Below the pieces are notes generated by a model. That model made no database searches, was not told the DNA's origin, and saw only the letters and a program-made list of their open reading frames with translations. From Nocardia jejuensis NBRC 103114 (GTDB lineage Bacteria; Actinomycetota; Actinomycetes; Mycobacteriales; Mycobacteriaceae), in the NCBI RefSeq assembly GCF_001613145.1, contig NZ_BDBU01000023.1, positions 239,371-303,370 of the forward strand: a stretch of 64,000 nucleotides of DNA, read 5' to 3'. Positions within the stretch are counted from its first letter, which is position 1; every line of letters begins with the position of its first letter. Positions 62,831 to 64,000 of the stretch are shown here, piece after piece. The position numbers and the translations under genes are program-made.

Positions 62831-63772
62831 ATGCGTTCTCTTGTCGGTGCTGTCGCGATGACGCTCGGATGTGTGGCATTGCTGAGCGGGATGACCGCAC
62901 CCGTGGCCGGTGCGGAATCCGATCCGGGTCAGGCGAATTCCGGGAAGTCACTGGTCGTGATGGGCGATTCGAATACCGCCAATGCGACCTGGGCGACAAT
63001 GCAGGCACAGCCCACCGGCGTGGCTTGTCCACATCTGTCCACATCCTGGCCGACGCAGTTGGCACAGCGAATGGGACTGTGGGAGAACGGCGACATCGAA
63101 GACGTGTCCTGCGTCGGGGCGTACATGTATCGGCACGGCGAGGATCCCTACTGGACCGCCCTCACCGAAGCGCGCCAGGCCGCGGCGGCGGGCGCGTTCG
63201 GAACCCGCACTCGCGCAGTACTTCTCCAGTTCGGACTGAACGACGCCTGGGGAGCGAATCACGAGGCGCAGTCCGCCCTGCTCCCCTGCCTGTTGAACGT
63301 CCTGCACGGTTGCAGTACCGCCGACGCGGCCTCGGACGGTTATCCACCGACCCTGCTGACCGGTCAGGACTACGTCGAGCACCTGCGCGACATCGTCACC
63401 TACATCCGCTACTACGCCCCCAACGCGCGAATCGTGCTGGTCGGCTACCAGGAACTGCACACCCCCGGCGACGACGCGATCTGCATGGACGTCCTGGGGA
63501 TCCCACTCACCCTCCCGCACGCCGGCGCCGTCACCGACGTCTTCGACAGCCTCCGCCGAGCCCCGCGCGACGCGGCCGCGCTCCTGGGCATCGAATACTT
63601 CGACGCCGCGGCGGTGACCGCGGGGCACGGCCTGTGCGCACCCGACCCGTGGCTGAACGGCATCTTCACCCCCGGCCCCGACCTCTTCGGCCAGCCCGGC
63701 CACCCGACCGTGCAGGGCGACAGCGCGGTAGCCCAGGCCCTGCACCACTTCCTGACCGACCCCGCCGGCTGA
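62831..63772 (+). CDS. Secreted SGNH/GDSL-type hydrolase
   Basis: About 313 residues from ATG 62831 (AAAGGA upstream). Signal peptide GAVAMTLGCVALLSGMTAPV ending AGA. SGNH blocks: nucleophile MGDSNTANA, block III QFGLNDAWG, and block V PGHPTVQGDSAV with the catalytic His. Six or more cysteines suggest disulphides, as expected outside the membrane. Probably an esterase or lipase. The closest types are actinobacterial secreted lipases of the Lip2/SCO7513 kind, from memory. Confidence 0.9.
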   Translation: MRSLVGAVAMTLGCVALLSGMTAPVAGAESDPGQANSGKSLVVMGDSNTANATWATMQAQPTGVACPHLSTSWPTQLAQRMGLWENGDIEDVSCVGAYMYRHGEDPYWTALTEARQAAAAGAFGTRTRAVLLQFGLNDAWGANHEAQSALLPCLLNVLHGCSTADAASDGYPPTLLTGQDYVEHLRDIVTYIRYYAPNARIVLVGYQELHTPGDDAICMDVLGIPLTLPHAGAVTDVFDSLRRAPRDAAALLGIEYFDAAAVTAGHGLCAPDPWLNGIFTPGPDLFGQPGHPTVQGDSAVAQALHHFLTDPAG

Positions 63773-63856
63773 GGACACCGCTCTTCCCCTGCACCCGGTC
63801 ATCGAACTGCCCGGTTCCTCACCAGAGATTGCCAGGTTCCCGTAACCCCGGCGGCT

Positions 63857-63862
63857 TACGCT
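63857..63862 (+). promoter_or_regulatory. -10 element of a likely leaderless transcript at the right edge
   Basis: TACGCT ends 7 bp before ATG 63870 and no ribosome site is present, which fits leaderless transcription of the next gene. Confidence 0.5.
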
Positions 63863-63869
63863 CTCACCC

Positions 63870-64000
63870 ATGACGCCACTGCAGCGGTACATCGCAGAGG
63901 AAATCGCCACCGATCACGCCGAGGGCCTAGTCGGCCGGCGGGAGGCGTTGCGCAGGCTGGGGCTGCTGGGGCTGGCCGCGCCCGCGGCGATCGCGCTGCT
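63870..64000 (+). CDS. Tat-exported protein, probably dienelactone hydrolase family (truncated by window edge)
   Basis: Only 43 codons are visible. They read MTPLQRYIAEEIATDH, then RREALRRLGLLGLAAPAAIA, a twin-arginine signal following a short cytoplasmic lead. From memory this opening is typical of actinobacterial exported dienelactone hydrolase-family proteins. The catalytic part is outside the window, so the function is inferred from the N-terminus alone. Confidence 0.65.
   Translation, partial: MTPLQRYIAEEIATDHAEGLVGRREALRRLGLLGLAAPAAIAL

Noticed and set aside
61608..63065. Full 485-codon frame for the DUF2332 gene
   Set aside because: The first about 158 codons are Arg/Pro-rich, unlike the family, and overlap the divergent SGNH hydrolase gene; GTG 62591 has a good ribosome site.

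Overview
The window is high-GC DNA from a mycolic-acid actinomycete, most likely Nocardia or a close relative. The evidence is strong G/C third-position codon bias, GTG starts, leaderless-looking promoters, an SCO5389-family protein, a PrpR-type propionate regulator beside prpDBC, several FadD-type acyl-CoA ligases, and a large nonribosomal peptide synthetase (NRPS). The genus is an inference from gene content.

1-12.8 kb: two NRPS genes on the minus strand. The second is cut by the left window edge. Upstream lie a helix-turn-helix regulator and a secreted M23 peptidase. The complete NRPS reads A-T-E-C-(extra half C)-A(Thr)-T-C-(degenerate A). The next gene begins with an intact A domain, so one module is split between two proteins.

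13-24 kb: mainly chromosomal genes. They are a nitronate monooxygenase-like protein, an SCO5389-family protein, a Ser/Thr kinase, a Tat-exported phosphatase-like protein, a four-EF-hand protein, two acyl-CoA ligases and a Baeyer-Villiger-type monooxygenase. A tRNA-Arg(CCT) follows at 24.4 kb.

24.7-31.2 kb: a lower-GC accessory block beside the tRNA. It holds a complete type III CBASS anti-phage locus: Pch2/TRIP13-like AAA ATPase, a small unknown protein, HORMA protein, CD-NTase and an S-4TM pore-type effector in one overlapping operon. A fused XRE-ImmA (HTH plus zinc peptidase) regulator is transcribed divergently, with an inverted repeat between the two. A second XRE-type regulator and a small acidic protein follow. 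No integrase is visible.

31.2-45.3 kb: a TetR/carotenoid oxygenase pair with a palindromic operator, oleate hydratase, a cation/proton antiporter, pyruvate carboxylase (with a codon-usage patch), and the methylcitrate operon prpD-prpB-prpC with divergent prpR. Together these genes handle fatty acids, propionyl-CoA and anaplerosis.

45.3-49.3 kb: glyA and metF, each behind its own cobalamin riboswitch. The two riboswitches are clear sequence relatives. A TetR regulator follows.

49.3-64 kb: an acyl-CoA carboxylase carboxyltransferase, a PRC-barrel/DUF2382 stress protein behind a SigB/SigF-like promoter, and a TetR/AurF-like diiron oxygenase pair with elaborate intergenic repeats. A ferredoxin-NADP reductase pseudogene and an acyl-CoA dehydrogenase follow. 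Then come a YdcF-type membrane protein, an alpha/beta hydrolase, a glycine-zipper exported protein, an ASCH-like protein, gluconokinase, an AraC-DinB fusion with a DHFR-like partner, a DUF2332 protein, a secreted SGNH hydrolase, and the start of a Tat-exported protein at the right edge.
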